From assembly GCA_937957915.1 (NCBI GenBank), contig CALGNZ010000046.1, forward strand, positions 49,934-113,933: DNA of 64,000 nt, given 5' to 3'. The stretch comes from an uncultured Granulosicoccaceae bacterium. GTDB taxonomy: Bacteria; Pseudomonadota; Gammaproteobacteria; Granulosicoccales; Granulosicoccaceae. Under the pieces are notes generated by a model. The model was given only the letters and a program-made list of their open reading frames with translations, had not been told where the DNA came from and searched no databases. The translations under genes and the position numbers were made by a program. This document shows, piece by piece, positions 28,722 to 37,698 of the stretch. The stretch's first letter is position 1. Each line of letters opens with the position of its first letter.

Positions 28722-29507
28722 ATGGATTTCTTCCTGCTCAAGAAATGGGTATCGCTATTCCTGCACCTGGTTCCCGGCTGCCTGCTACTGCTCGTACTGG
28801 CGATGCTGCTCAAATACACTCGTTTATACCGCCTCGCGAATCCGCTGGGCCTGATAGCGTTGCTCATTTTACTGTTAGCCAGCATCCCCGCTGTGAGCAA
28901 TAAGGTTATCTATTCACTGGAAGATCAGTTTCCACTGATGGCCACTCCTCCGGCGGATACCACATTGCTTGTAACATTGGGCAATTTCGCAAGCAATGAA
29001 GCTGATTATCCAGCCAACGCTCGCTTGCATGCTGTTGCACTGTCACGTATCACCGAGACCATTCGTCTGTGGAAACAACATCAATCGGCAAACCTGTTCT
29101 TTGGTGGACCGTCACGCTTCGCGATGCGAGATTTCGCCATAGACAATGGTGTACCACAAGAACATATAACTATTGATCACCATGTCAGAGACAGCATCGG
29201 TGAAATCTCTGCTGCAATGAAACTATCAAGCTCAGCTGGATTGGACGGCCGAACGGTGATCGTGTCATCAGCAACGCACCTGCCAAGGGCAAAGCTCATT
29301 GTTGACCAGGCTGTGGCACTCGGGTTAACAAATCAGCCGGTCCGGCCACACAGCTATGCACCGGCGGATTTTTTAGCAGCAGTGTCAGAGCGAACCTTTA
29401 CCGCAAATAGCAGTTATTTGCACAAATCCGACCGTGTGCTGCACGAGTATGTCGGCATGCTTTGGATTAAACTGCGGGTTCTGCTCGGCATTGTTCTGTC
29501 TGAATAG
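28722..29507 (+). CDS. YdcF/ElyC-like DUF218 membrane protein
   Basis: A 261-residue protein with two N-terminal hydrophobic helices (about residues 10-30, SLFLHLVPGCLLLLVLAMLL, and 40-58, LGLIALLILLLASIPAV) and a DUF218 domain from about residue 80 onward: LLVTLGNFA, LFFGGPSRFAMRDFAIDNGV, VRDSIGEISAAM, and VIVSSATHLPRA. The layout matches ElyC/YdcF proteins, which are linked to envelope precursor metabolism. A bare DUF218 usually reads GGG..E.A in the second block, so some residues have diverged. Start ATG 28722, just after an in-frame TTG. Confidence 0.82.
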   Translation: MDFFLLKKWVSLFLHLVPGCLLLLVLAMLLKYTRLYRLANPLGLIALLILLLASIPAVSNKVIYSLEDQFPLMATPPADTTLLVTLGNFASNEADYPANARLHAVALSRITETIRLWKQHQSANLFFGGPSRFAMRDFAIDNGVPQEHITIDHHVRDSIGEISAAMKLSSSAGLDGRTVIVSSATHLPRAKLIVDQAVALGLTNQPVRPHSYAPADFLAAVSERTFTANSSYLHKSDRVLHEYVGMLWIKLRVLLGIVLSE

Positions 29508-29655
29508 CGACATCGATATAGCCACAGGATGCTGCCATAGCTACGCTTCGACAGGCAAGACCCGACCGACATGCCTTGCTGTAGAGGGCCCTGTATTTGT
29601 GTACCGGCGGCGAACAACAACAAGCGCTTTGCTTACTTACTTCTGACTGTCTCTA

Positions 29656-31266
29656 TTGAAAATATACGACTACATTATCGTTGGCGCCGGTTCAGCCGGA
29701 TCAGTACTGGCAAACCGTCTGAGCGCCTCCGGCATACATTCGGTGTTGGTACTGGAGGCCGGTGGCTCAGATCGCAAGGCGTTTGTACAAGTACCGATTG
29801 GTTACGGCAAAACCTACTACGACAAACGCGTTAACTGGAAGTACCAGACCGAGCCCGAACAACAACTGGATAACAGACCGAGCTACTGGCCTCGCGGCAA
29901 AGTCATGGGAGGGTCAAGCTCTATCAACGCGATGGTCTATGTTCGTGGTCACCCGCTGGACTACGACGACTGGTCACAAAATGCACCAGGCTGGGACTGG
30001 AACAGCATTGCACCCTTGTTTAAAAAACTGGAGGACTGGTCCGGCTCACCGCACACACTCCGGGGTACGGGTGGACTACTGTCAGTGACCGACACCCGAC
30101 AACAAGTGCACAGTCTCTGTGATACCTACCTGAGTGCAACCAAACAGTTTCAGATTCCATTTAACGCCGACTACAACGCTGACTCCATGGATGGCGCCTC
30201 GTTGTATCAGATAACCACTAAAAACGGCCTTAGAGCATCTACCGCTCACTGCTACCTGCGCCCGGCACTACGCCGAAAAAACCTGACACTTGAACTCAAC
30301 GCGCATGCAACCAGGCTCTTGTTCGAGGGGTCATCTGCAAATGGCATTCAGTACGTGCAGCGCGGCAAACAAAAGCAAGCGCATGCCGGTCGCTGCGTAA
30401 TTCTTTGTGGCGGCGCGGTCAACACACCGCAGTTGCTGCAATTGTCTGGCATAGGCTCGGCTTCACTGCTTAAGGAATTTAACCTGCCGGTAGTGCGCGA
30501 TATGCCACAGGTTGGTCAAAACCTGCAGGACCACCTGGGCGCTGACATGATCTGTCGCACCAATGTGCCCAGTCTGAATCAGGAGCTACGACCACACATT
30601 GCACGCTGCAGAGCAATCGCAAAGTATCTTTTTAACCGAACCGGTCCATTGTCACTCAGTGTCAATCAGGCTGGCGGCTTTATCCGTCTGAAGCCAGATT
30701 CAGATCGACCAGATACCCAGTTATATTTTTCTCCACTCAGTTATACGCGTGCACCGGTTGGCACCAGGCCACTCATTAAACCTGATCCCTTTCCCGGTTT
30801 TATGATTGGCTACAACCCGTGCAAACCGACCAGCAAAGGACAGCTGCAAATACAGTCGGCCGACCCTTTCACGCAGCCGCGAATACAGCCGAACTACCTC
30901 AGTACCGACCATGATCGATCACTGATGCTGGCGGGCATGCGACTGATGCGCAACCTGACAGCTACCGACGCGATGCAAAATGTCATTGAAGAGGAAATCT
31001 ATCCGGGCACTGACCTGCAGTCTGATGAAGAACTCAATCAATTCATTAGCCAGAACGCATGGACAGTCTTCCACCCTTGTGGCACTTGCAGAATGGGAGA
31101 CAACCCCGCAATTAATGTCGTTGATTCACAACTGCGTGTGCATGGTATCGGTGGTTTAAGAATTGCCGACGCATCTATTTTCCCCACTATTCCAACCGGC
31201 AACACCAATGCGCCTGCGATTGTAACTGGCGAGAAAGCAGCAGAGCTTATACTGGCAGATCACTAA
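29656..31266 (+). CDS. GMC-family FAD oxidoreductase (choline dehydrogenase-like)
   Basis: A 536-residue flavoprotein. The FAD loop begins the protein (YDYIIVGAGSAGSVLANRLS ... VLVLEAGG), followed by the GMC signature WPRGKVMGGSSSINAMVYVRG and the second signature CGGAVNTPQLLQLSGIG. The catalytic His pair lies in WTVFHPCGTCRMG and in PTIPTGNTNAPAIVTGEKA (Asn here in the second position). GMC enzymes oxidise alcohols such as choline, aliphatic alcohols or sugars; the substrate cannot be told, and the betaine-aldehyde dehydrogenase partner is absent. The start is TTG 29656, without a visible ribosome site. Confidence 0.9.
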   Translation: MKIYDYIIVGAGSAGSVLANRLSASGIHSVLVLEAGGSDRKAFVQVPIGYGKTYYDKRVNWKYQTEPEQQLDNRPSYWPRGKVMGGSSSINAMVYVRGHPLDYDDWSQNAPGWDWNSIAPLFKKLEDWSGSPHTLRGTGGLLSVTDTRQQVHSLCDTYLSATKQFQIPFNADYNADSMDGASLYQITTKNGLRASTAHCYLRPALRRKNLTLELNAHATRLLFEGSSANGIQYVQRGKQKQAHAGRCVILCGGAVNTPQLLQLSGIGSASLLKEFNLPVVRDMPQVGQNLQDHLGADMICRTNVPSLNQELRPHIARCRAIAKYLFNRTGPLSLSVNQAGGFIRLKPDSDRPDTQLYFSPLSYTRAPVGTRPLIKPDPFPGFMIGYNPCKPTSKGQLQIQSADPFTQPRIQPNYLSTDHDRSLMLAGMRLMRNLTATDAMQNVIEEEIYPGTDLQSDEELNQFISQNAWTVFHPCGTCRMGDNPAINVVDSQLRVHGIGGLRIADASIFPTIPTGNTNAPAIVTGEKAAELILADH

Positions 31267-31303
31267 ATCGACGCTCCCTGTCCATGTGTTAACTCCGTCT
31301 GGC

Positions 31304-31332
31304 GCTGGCACCTGACGACTAGCGGTGCCAGC
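31304..31332. terminator. hairpin between convergent GMC and SDR genes
   Basis: GCTGGCACC and GGTGCCAGC form a perfect 9-bp stem with an 11-base loop in the 99-base space between two convergent stop codons. No T-tract is visible on either strand. A bidirectional terminator is the natural reading. Confidence 0.5.
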
Positions 31333-31365
31333 CACAGTGGTATTTCAAAGATCAAAGGCCAGCTG

Positions 31366-32154
31366 TCAGTTAAGTGGATAGTCCTTTCTTAAAGAGGCCA
31401 GGCCAATGCCGGTTGAACCAAAACCGCCATCGACGCAAACCTCCTGTCCGGTAATAAAACTGCTTTCATCGCTGCATAGAAAATAAATAGTACTGGCTAC
31501 CTCCTCCTCAAGGCCATACCGGTTGAGCGGAATAGCATCGTGGTAGTCAGCACGTATGTCATCGCTGTGTACTTTCTTTGCCATTGCGGTATCAATTGGC
31601 CCGGGGGCAACTGCGTTGACACGAATGCCATGGTGACCAAGTTCGGCCGCAAACTGCCTGGTGAGATGCGCCAGCGCCGCTTTCGATGTGCCATAAGCAG
31701 TGCGCAAGGTACTTGCCCGTAGACCAGAGATCGAAGTGATATTAACGATGGCACCCGCTTGCTGTTTAAGCATGGCAGGCACACACGCCTGCGAACACAG
31801 AAAGGGTCCGTTCAAATTGGTGGCGAGAATTTCACTCCATACACTAAAAGAGGTTTCAGTCACCGGTTTGAAATCCGCTATGCCGGCGTTATTAATCAAC
31901 GCATCAATTCGACCAAATCGACTGAGAACCCGAGCCACAGTAGCTGTAACGGCCTCCGGATTCGAGACGTCGCACAATAAGCTGAGCACTTTGTCAACGT
32001 GCCCCAACCCCTCGGTGGCAATTTGTAACTCCTGTTCGTTATTGTCTATCACTGCAACCGCATAACCTTCGCGCAGGAATCGCTTTGCCACTGCCAATCC
32101 GATACCTCTGGCAGCACCGGTAATTAAAGCAGTTTTCGGAGAATCATTTGACAT
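31366..32154 (-). CDS. short-chain dehydrogenase/reductase
   Basis: A 262-residue classical SDR. NAD(P) loop TALITGAARGIGLAVAKRF; a DV pair at LLCDVSNPEAV; NNAGIADF; the catalytic Ser in VNITSISGL and the YGTSK motif; then NAVAPGPIDTAMA. Asp after the second strand (VIDNNEQEL) suggests NAD(H) preference. The closing FITGQEVCVDGGFG is typical of oxidoreductases acting on alcohols or sugars. Substrate unknown. It is convergent to the GMC oxidoreductase gene, and the two may belong to one alcohol/aldehyde degradation route, which is inference from position. Confidence 0.9.
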   Translation of the reverse strand: MSNDSPKTALITGAARGIGLAVAKRFLREGYAVAVIDNNEQELQIATEGLGHVDKVLSLLCDVSNPEAVTATVARVLSRFGRIDALINNAGIADFKPVTETSFSVWSEILATNLNGPFLCSQACVPAMLKQQAGAIVNITSISGLRASTLRTAYGTSKAALAHLTRQFAAELGHHGIRVNAVAPGPIDTAMAKKVHSDDIRADYHDAIPLNRYGLEEEVASTIYFLCSDESSFITGQEVCVDGGFGSTGIGLASLRKDYPLN

Positions 32155-32300
32155 GTTAGTAAGGCCTGTAAGAAGAAACGGCTGATCTGTTAGTGTTTAA
32201 GAATTTTGCTATTTTGTAAAAGGAGCCCAAAAAGTGATTTGGAACTGTATACATAGAATTTCGCATATATATACTTGTCGCCTTTTGAATAATCCAGGCT

Positions 32301-32491
32301 GGAGTCTGCGCAGTAGAAGTCCGCGTAGCGAGAACGCGCCATATCGAGGGCCCTGCTCCAGAAACCACGGGTACGATCATTTGCGGCGCATAGTTATTCA
32401 TACGCAACAAAAAATAATCGATAAAAACGCACCGGCAGGGCGCGTTCCCCGTGTTGGCAGATGGGAGTGGAGGTTCTGCCGCGCAGACTCC
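32301..32491. repeat. 191-bp imperfect inverted-repeat (MITE-like) element
   Basis: The left end GGAGTCTGCGC (32301-32311) is matched exactly by GCGCAGACTCC (32481-32491) at the right. The similarity continues inward: AGTAGAAGTCC against GGCAGAACCTCC, and GAACGCGCC (about 32332-32340) against GGCGCGTTC (about 32439-32447). The arms therefore span about 40-50 bases each with an indel, around about 100 bases without a gene. No clear target-site duplication is seen. The right end overlaps the stop codon of the VOC gene. It occupies most of the 336-base gap between the VOC and SDR genes. Confidence 0.6.
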
Positions 32492-32925
32492 TAGCTCTTG
32501 ATCATTTCATTTATCTCAAGAAGATTCATCGACGGGTCATAGCAGTACAAATGACGCATCCCCGGTATTGCAAAGGTACCTGTCAGTGAATAAGGAATGC
32601 CCGCTGCCTGCAATCGCGCGATGACCGCATCCAGGTCATCCACTTGAAAAGCAACATGACCACCGATGGACGGGTTGTGGTCAAGCTGGTTTTTTCGTGC
32701 GAATTCAGGCTCGGGCCGAATCAAATGCAAACCGGCGTTGTCACCCTGACTAACCGTTGTAGTTGGAAAAATTGTCAGCTTGCTTGTGTCAGAACTTATG
32801 TGCCCAACCTGCTCAGCTGGCGGAAATATCCAACTCCCCTCGGACATACCGATTATTTCTGTGTAAAACTTTGCCGACGCCCGTACATCGTTTGCTGGCA
32901 GGTTAATGTGATGGATGGTAACCAT
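32491..32925 (-). CDS. VOC-family (glyoxalase/bleomycin-resistance fold) protein
   Basis: A 144-residue single-domain VOC protein: VTIHHINLPANDVRASAKFYTEIIG at the start, HVAFQVDDLDAVIARLQAAG in the middle and HLYCYDPSMNLLEINEM at the end, giving the paired beta-alpha-beta-beta-beta units. Candidate metal ligands are His5 or His6, the His before VAFQV, and the final Glu. The family includes glyoxalase I, ring-cleavage dioxygenases and resistance proteins; no specific function can be assigned. Its TAG stop coincides with the end of the inverted-repeat element. Confidence 0.85.
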   Translation of the reverse strand: MVTIHHINLPANDVRASAKFYTEIIGMSEGSWIFPPAEQVGHISSDTSKLTIFPTTTVSQGDNAGLHLIRPEPEFARKNQLDHNPSIGGHVAFQVDDLDAVIARLQAAGIPYSLTGTFAIPGMRHLYCYDPSMNLLEINEMIKS

Positions 32926-33134
32926 GATTGGGAAGCTCCGAATTAGTTTGCACCCTGAGAATACCTCAAACCCGAGAAAAATCCGCAGGTTGGTTTATTA
33001 GCCCCGCTGGTTACTCCAAACAGCAACGCTTACCGAACAACCACGAAGAGGTTGTGTGAAAAGATTCACCAGGTCGCGAAAAAGGCCTTGAGTCAGCGGT
33101 AGTTCTGCCGACATACGCCACTCAATAATGGCGA

Positions 33135-33491
33135 ATGGATGCGACCATGATGAGAGAGCGGCAAACACCCGGGACCAACGCGGCGATACGAGCCACTGAG
33201 CTAGCAGCGAATACAGCTGCTCGGTACCTTTTCTTAATCGGTCTGGTGACACTGCCAATGTCCGCTGTGACTGCCGCCGCTCCCCCGAGATGCGACAGCG
33301 GCAACCCTGCCAATTGGCTCTCCCAGCCACAAATGACAGAGCGACTGACGGCCGATGGCTGGATGATTAAGGGCATTGTCAGTGCAAATGGCTGCTGGAA
33401 GATCAGCGGTACCACGCCCGAAGGCGTCCGCGCCACGGGTTACTTTCATCCATTATCCGGGCAACAGTTGCTGATCAAATCAGGCGCTTAG
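33135..33491 (+). CDS. PepSY-domain periplasmic protein
   Basis: A 118-residue protein with an N-terminal basic region, a hydrophobic stretch (about residues 31-49, YLFLIGLVTLPMSAVTAAAP) that looks like a signal peptide ending in AxA, and a PepSY-like end: MTERLTADGWMIKGIVSANGCW, then GVRATGYFHPLSGQQLL. The GCW/I and the YxHPxxG motif are usual in small PepSY proteins of gammaproteobacteria. Three possible ATG starts occur (33135, 33147, 33150); the last two give a better spaced signal peptide. Function unknown. Confidence 0.65.
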   Translation: MDATMMRERQTPGTNAAIRATELAANTAARYLFLIGLVTLPMSAVTAAAPPRCDSGNPANWLSQPQMTERLTADGWMIKGIVSANGCWKISGTTPEGVRATGYFHPLSGQQLLIKSGA

Positions 33492-33602
33492 AACCTGGAA
33501 CAATCTGAAGCCTCACTCACACCTTTGCTCTGTTCAACAGCGCAATCCTGCACCGGTTTGGCGTATGATAGTAGTCAATATCGCCACTGGTAATGCACGT
33601 TC

Positions 33603-34748
33603 ATGTCTTCACTATTCAGCCCTGTCACGGTTCGCGGCGTCACCTTTCCGAACCGTGTTGTCGTGTCACCTCTTTGCATGTACTCCGCAAACAATGGTAT
33701 GCCTCAACCGTGGCATTTTGCTCACCTCAGTACCTTTGCTCGAGGTAAGGCAGGCCTGGTGTTTGCCGAAGCAACAGCAGTCGAGGCTATTGGTCGTATT
33801 ACCCCCAGGTGCCTGGGCATCTGGTCTGACGAACATGCCGAGGGCCTTAAACCTATCACTGCATTTATTGAAGAGATGGGCTGCGTTCCAGGTATACAGT
33901 TGGCTCACGCAGGTCGTAAAGCAGCCTGCTTTCCACCATTCGATGGCGGTAAACCACTGCCGGCTGATCATCCCGATGCATGGCCGGTAGTTGGTCCAAG
34001 CGATGTGGCAACGGGCCCTGGCTTTACGGTGCCGCATCAACTAACAGTCGGTGAGATCGAAGCGCTGGTGCAGACCTTTGCTGTCGCCGCCAGGCGTTCT
34101 ATCAACGCCGGCTTCAAAGTTATTGAACTACACGGCGCGCACGGATATTTGATGCACAGCTTTTTGTCGCCAATATCAAATCAACGCACGGATCAATACG
34201 GCGGAGATATCAATGGGCGCATGCGTTTTCCGCTGGAAGTATCCAAAGCGGTAAGGGCAGAAGTCGGTGACAAAATGCCACTGTTCTTTCGCATATCAGC
34301 CGTTGACGGAATCGAAGGCGGCTGGTCAATGGATGATTCGGTAACGCTGTCAGGCGCATTAAGCGAATGTGGTATCGATGTTGTCGATTGCTCATCCGGT
34401 GGAGTCAGTGGTGCACCACGTTTTCGTGTCGCCGACGATGGCAAGGCACTCGACAAAAGCTCGGCCCGAGCGCCAGGCTTTCAGGTTCCATACGCAGAGC
34501 GAGTGAAGAAAGAAACTGACCTGATGTCGATGGCAGTGGGCGTTATCATTGATCCGAAACAGGCGGAGGATATTGTTGCCAGCGGCCGGGCAGATTTCGT
34601 TGCGCTGGGTCGCGAGATTATGCACGATCCCTTCTGGCCACTACATGCAGCACACCAGCTTGGAGCAGACCCGGATTTCGACATGTGGCCCCCTCAGTAT
34701 AAATGGGGTGTCGACAGACGCGCGCAAATCGCCCCGCTTAACCGATAA
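33603..34748 (+). CDS. NADH:flavin oxidoreductase (Old Yellow Enzyme, YqjM-like)
   Basis: A 381-residue FMN TIM-barrel enzyme. The class-specific segment is NRVVVSPLCMYSANNGMP, with the Cys that tunes FMN in YqjM/XenA-type enzymes; then GIQLAHAGRKA, ELHGAHGYLMHSFLSP (active-site His pair), NQRTDQYGGD and ALGREIMHDPFWP. Such enzymes reduce activated alkenes and nitro compounds with NAD(P)H; the natural substrate is usually unknown. It starts at ATG 33603 as a single gene. A 13-mer repeat begins at its stop codon. Confidence 0.93.
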   Translation: MSSLFSPVTVRGVTFPNRVVVSPLCMYSANNGMPQPWHFAHLSTFARGKAGLVFAEATAVEAIGRITPRCLGIWSDEHAEGLKPITAFIEEMGCVPGIQLAHAGRKAACFPPFDGGKPLPADHPDAWPVVGPSDVATGPGFTVPHQLTVGEIEALVQTFAVAARRSINAGFKVIELHGAHGYLMHSFLSPISNQRTDQYGGDINGRMRFPLEVSKAVRAEVGDKMPLFFRISAVDGIEGGWSMDDSVTLSGALSECGIDVVDCSSGGVSGAPRFRVADDGKALDKSSARAPGFQVPYAERVKKETDLMSMAVGVIIDPKQAEDIVASGRADFVALGREIMHDPFWPLHAAHQLGADPDFDMWPPQYKWGVDRRAQIAPLNR

Positions 34749-34767
34749 GATCACAACCGATAAGATC
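34740..34767. repeat. two-copy 13-mer covering the OYE stop codon
   Basis: AACCGATAAGATC at 34740-34752 is repeated exactly at 34755-34767 (15-base period). The TAA inside the first copy is the stop of the oxidoreductase gene, so a second TAA follows in the same frame. Confidence 0.65.
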
Positions 34768-34899
34768 TCAGTCGGTAACACATTCAACCTACATGGTAAC
34801 CGCTGCGCGGAAAGACTTACCGCGTAGCGCCAGGCTTTAGTCGTTGGAACACGGCTCTTGCGCTCGCGACCCGGGTAGCAAAATTCGAACATGGCAAAG

Positions 34900-35781
34900 C
34901 TACGAGGCCTTGTAAGCCCTGATGTGTTCAGCAAGCCTGTCTGAAAATCTGAACTCGCTGTTATCCTGCGGTTCATAACCGATAATCCGGCGCGCGTTGG
35001 CGATACTCCAGTACGCATGTGAATTACCGCTTATACCGTAGAAAATCTGGAAAGGCACACCGTTATCATCGCGTATATCAGGTGCCTCTATGCTCTTTGT
35101 GACTAACTGCACCAGATCACGTTCGCTGAGGTAAGCCGCCAGCGCCCGGCGGACAGTGCGCATATCTCCAAGAGTACATTCGTCAAGATCGTTCTCTCTC
35201 GGGCCGCCGATGCGAAGCTGTACATTTTCGAGTGGTCTTAGACGACCGTTGTTGTCAGCCGCAACCTGACGCCCAACCGCAAAGACAAATCCCAGATGCT
35301 CGTAGGATTCTTTCGCCCAGCCGTAGTAGTTATCTGACAGCGCTCTGAGATCAGGGTCTAATACATCGAGTTGATTATCCAGAATAGCGGGCTCGAAGTA
35401 GTCGGCGGCATGATTGGAGCTGGCCATTACCACCCGCCTTACTCCCGCCTCGAGACTGGTTAGATAGATGTTGTAGGCCATCTGCACGTTGGCCATCTCG
35501 TCACTGAAGCGCTGATCCGGCGATGGCGTATTGTTCGGATTGGAATCGCCGACAAATCCAAAATGGACCACCGCATCACAGCCTTCAAAGTGGTGTCGAT
35601 AGCTGTCACGATCTTTATTCACCAGATCAACCAGCCTGATAGCCGACAGGGTCTGTCCATCGGCAGTGGCCTTTCTGACATCGACCAACACCAGATCGTA
35701 GTCTTTCTCGAGTGCGCCGATCACCATTCCGGCAACTTTTCCGGCGGCGCCGGTGATCAGTAATTTTTTGCGTGAGCGCAT
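34900..35781 (-). CDS. NAD-dependent epimerase/dehydratase, uronate-dehydrogenase-like
   Basis: A 293-residue extended SDR. NAD loop KLLITGAAGKVAGMVIGAL; DVR after the second strand; VHFGFVGDSN; VVMASSNHAADYF; the catalytic YGWAK. The SSNH motif and the late GISGNSHAYWSIANARRI-IGYEPQDNSE segment resemble uronate dehydrogenase, which oxidises galacturonate or glucuronate to the lactone. Overall divergence is considerable, so the substrate remains uncertain. It is a leftward single gene beside the oxidoreductase cluster. Confidence 0.78.
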   Translation of the reverse strand: MRSRKKLLITGAAGKVAGMVIGALEKDYDLVLVDVRKATADGQTLSAIRLVDLVNKDRDSYRHHFEGCDAVVHFGFVGDSNPNNTPSPDQRFSDEMANVQMAYNIYLTSLEAGVRRVVMASSNHAADYFEPAILDNQLDVLDPDLRALSDNYYGWAKESYEHLGFVFAVGRQVAADNNGRLRPLENVQLRIGGPRENDLDECTLGDMRTVRRALAAYLSERDLVQLVTKSIEAPDIRDDNGVPFQIFYGISGNSHAYWSIANARRIIGYEPQDNSEFRFSDRLAEHIRAYKAS

Positions 35782-35986
35782 AGTGAACCTGAATTCGTCG
35801 TATTGCCTGAACCGGCAAATGTCACCATCACCGTACCAATGCAGCTGTCGGCATGTGTTTTTGTGACAGCTTTGCGGCTAATTACTCCCTATGCTACCCC
35901 AACCTCCGGCCACGAATACACACTCAGCATTCTTTTTCTTCTATAATGGGCGGCTGACCAAACCTATCGTGCGAAGGAACACTTAA

Positions 35987-37597
35987 GTGATATCAACCGC
36001 AAACATCACGATGCAATTTGGCGCAAAGCCGCTTTTCGAAAATATTTCAGTCAAATTTGGCGATGGCAATCGCTATGGACTGATCGGCGCAAACGGCTGC
36101 GGCAAATCGACATTCATGAATATACTTGCTGATCAACTCGAGCCAAGCGCGGGCACGGTGTCTATCAGCCCGAACGAACGACTGGGCAAACTAAGCCAGG
36201 ATCAATTTGCTTTCGAGCAATACACCGTACTCGACACAGTAATCATGGGCCACGCTGAATTGTGGGCGGTCAAAGAGGAACGCGAGCGCATCTACAGCCT
36301 GCCCGAGATGTCCGAAGAAGACGGGATGAAGGTCGCCGAACTGGAAAACCAGTTTGCCGAAATGGACGGCTATACCGCCGAGAGCCGCGCCGGTGAATTT
36401 CTGCTGGGTGCCGGTATTGAAGAGTCGCTGCACAACGGACCAATGAGTGAAGTGGCCCCCGGGTGGAAACTGCGTGTGCTACTGGCACAGGCGCTATTCT
36501 CGTCACCCGACATTCTGCTGCTCGACGAGCCAACCAACAACCTCGATCTCAATGCTATCCGCTGGCTCGAAGGCGTGTTAAACGCACAGAAAAGCACCAT
36601 GATAATCATTTCTCACGATCGCCACTTTCTCAACTCGGTTTGCACCCATATGGCGGATATCGACTACGGGGAGCTGCGTATTTACCCGGGCAACTACGAT
36701 GACTTCATGATCGCCTCAACCCAGGCACGAGAAAAACTGCAGTCAGAGAACGCGAAAAAGAAATCACAGATAGCTGACCTGCAGCAATTCGTCAGCCGCT
36801 TTTCAGCCAACGCCTCAAAAGCTCGACAGGCGACATCACGTGCCAAGCAAATCGAAAAAATTCAACTGGCGGATATCAAGCCATCCAGTCGCGTCAGCCC
36901 CTATATCCGATTCACACAGGAAAAAAAGCTGCACCGATTGGCACTGACCACCGAAAAACTCGGCCACGGTTTTGATGAAGGCCCGCTGTTTACAAACCAC
37001 AGCTTTATGCTCGAAGCGGGCGCCCGACTGGCGATTATCGGTGAAAACGGCGTCGGTAAATCAACCTTTCTGCGCTTGCTGGTCGATGAGCTGCAACCGA
37101 GTGAGGGTTCTATAAAGTGGGCGGAAAACGCCAGCATCGGGTACTGCCCACAAGACGGCACTGCCCTGTTTGAGAATGATCTAAATCTGTTCGACTGGAT
37201 GACTCAATGGCGTAAGGCCGAACATGACGATGAAATTGTCCGCAGCACTCTTGGCCGATTATTATTCTCAAACAGCGATTTTTCGAAGCAGGTTAAAGTC
37301 TGTTCCGGTGGTGAGAAAAACCGCCTGCTTTTCGGCCGAATGATAATGACGTCACCCAATGTGCTAATCATGGATGAGCCAACCAACCATCTTGATATGG
37401 AATCAATAGAAGCGCTCAATCTGGCGCTGGAACACTACGAAGGCACACTAATCTTTGTCAGCCATGATCGTGAATTCGTGTCGTCTCTGGCTACACGGAT
37501 CATAGAAATCAAAGATCAAAAATGCATCGAATTCACCGGTACCTACGATGAGTATCTGGCAATGCAGGCTATTGAAACAAAAGCGGCTAACTTCTAA
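35987..37597 (+). CDS. ybiT: ABC-F family ATPase YbiT
   Basis: A 536-residue soluble protein with two ABC ATPase domains. N-terminal domain: Walker [10 protein letters not shown], signature [15 protein letters not shown] and Walker [14 protein letters not shown]-terminal domain: Walker [10 protein letters not shown], signature [11 protein letters not shown] and Walker [13 protein letters not shown]. The linker [22 protein letters not shown] and the opening [21 protein letters not shown] match E. coli YbiT closely. ABC-F proteins bind the ribosomal E site and influence translation. GTG 35987 is the start, with AAGGAAC upstream. A perfect hairpin terminator follows. Confidence 0.95.
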   Translation: MISTANITMQFGAKPLFENISVKFGDGNRYGLIGANGCGKSTFMNILADQLEPSAGTVSISPNERLGKLSQDQFAFEQYTVLDTVIMGHAELWAVKEERERIYSLPEMSEEDGMKVAELENQFAEMDGYTAESRAGEFLLGAGIEESLHNGPMSEVAPGWKLRVLLAQALFSSPDILLLDEPTNNLDLNAIRWLEGVLNAQKSTMIIISHDRHFLNSVCTHMADIDYGELRIYPGNYDDFMIASTQAREKLQSENAKKKSQIADLQQFVSRFSANASKARQATSRAKQIEKIQLADIKPSSRVSPYIRFTQEKKLHRLALTTEKLGHGFDEGPLFTNHSFMLEAGARLAIIGENGVGKSTFLRLLVDELQPSEGSIKWAENASIGYCPQDGTALFENDLNLFDWMTQWRKAEHDDEIVRSTLGRLLFSNSDFSKQVKVCSGGEKNRLLFGRMIMTSPNVLIMDEPTNHLDMESIEALNLALEHYEGTLIFVSHDREFVSSLATRIIEIKDQKCIEFTGTYDEYLAMQAIETKAANF

Positions 37598-37614
37598 CCA
37601 GGCTATACGCTTAA

Positions 37615-37647
37615 CAGGAAAGAGCCGAACTTATCGGCTCTTTCCTG
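37615..37647. terminator. 14-bp perfect hairpin between ybiT and the lipoprotein gene
   Basis: CAGGAAAGAGCCGA pairs perfectly with TCGGCTCTTTCCTG around ACTTA. It begins 17 bases after the ybiT stop and lies between convergent genes. The T-run is inside the stem (CTCTTTCC), so it is a good bidirectional terminator candidate. Confidence 0.8.
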
Positions 37648-37698
37648 GCTACACACTCGTATATCACGCGGCAATCGAGTGCTGCCTTAATAAAACGT

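Noticed and set aside
32998..33436. Leftward frames opposite the PepSY gene
   Set aside because: Arg/Ser/Leu-rich antisense shadows; the rightward frame has a signal peptide and a recognisable motif.
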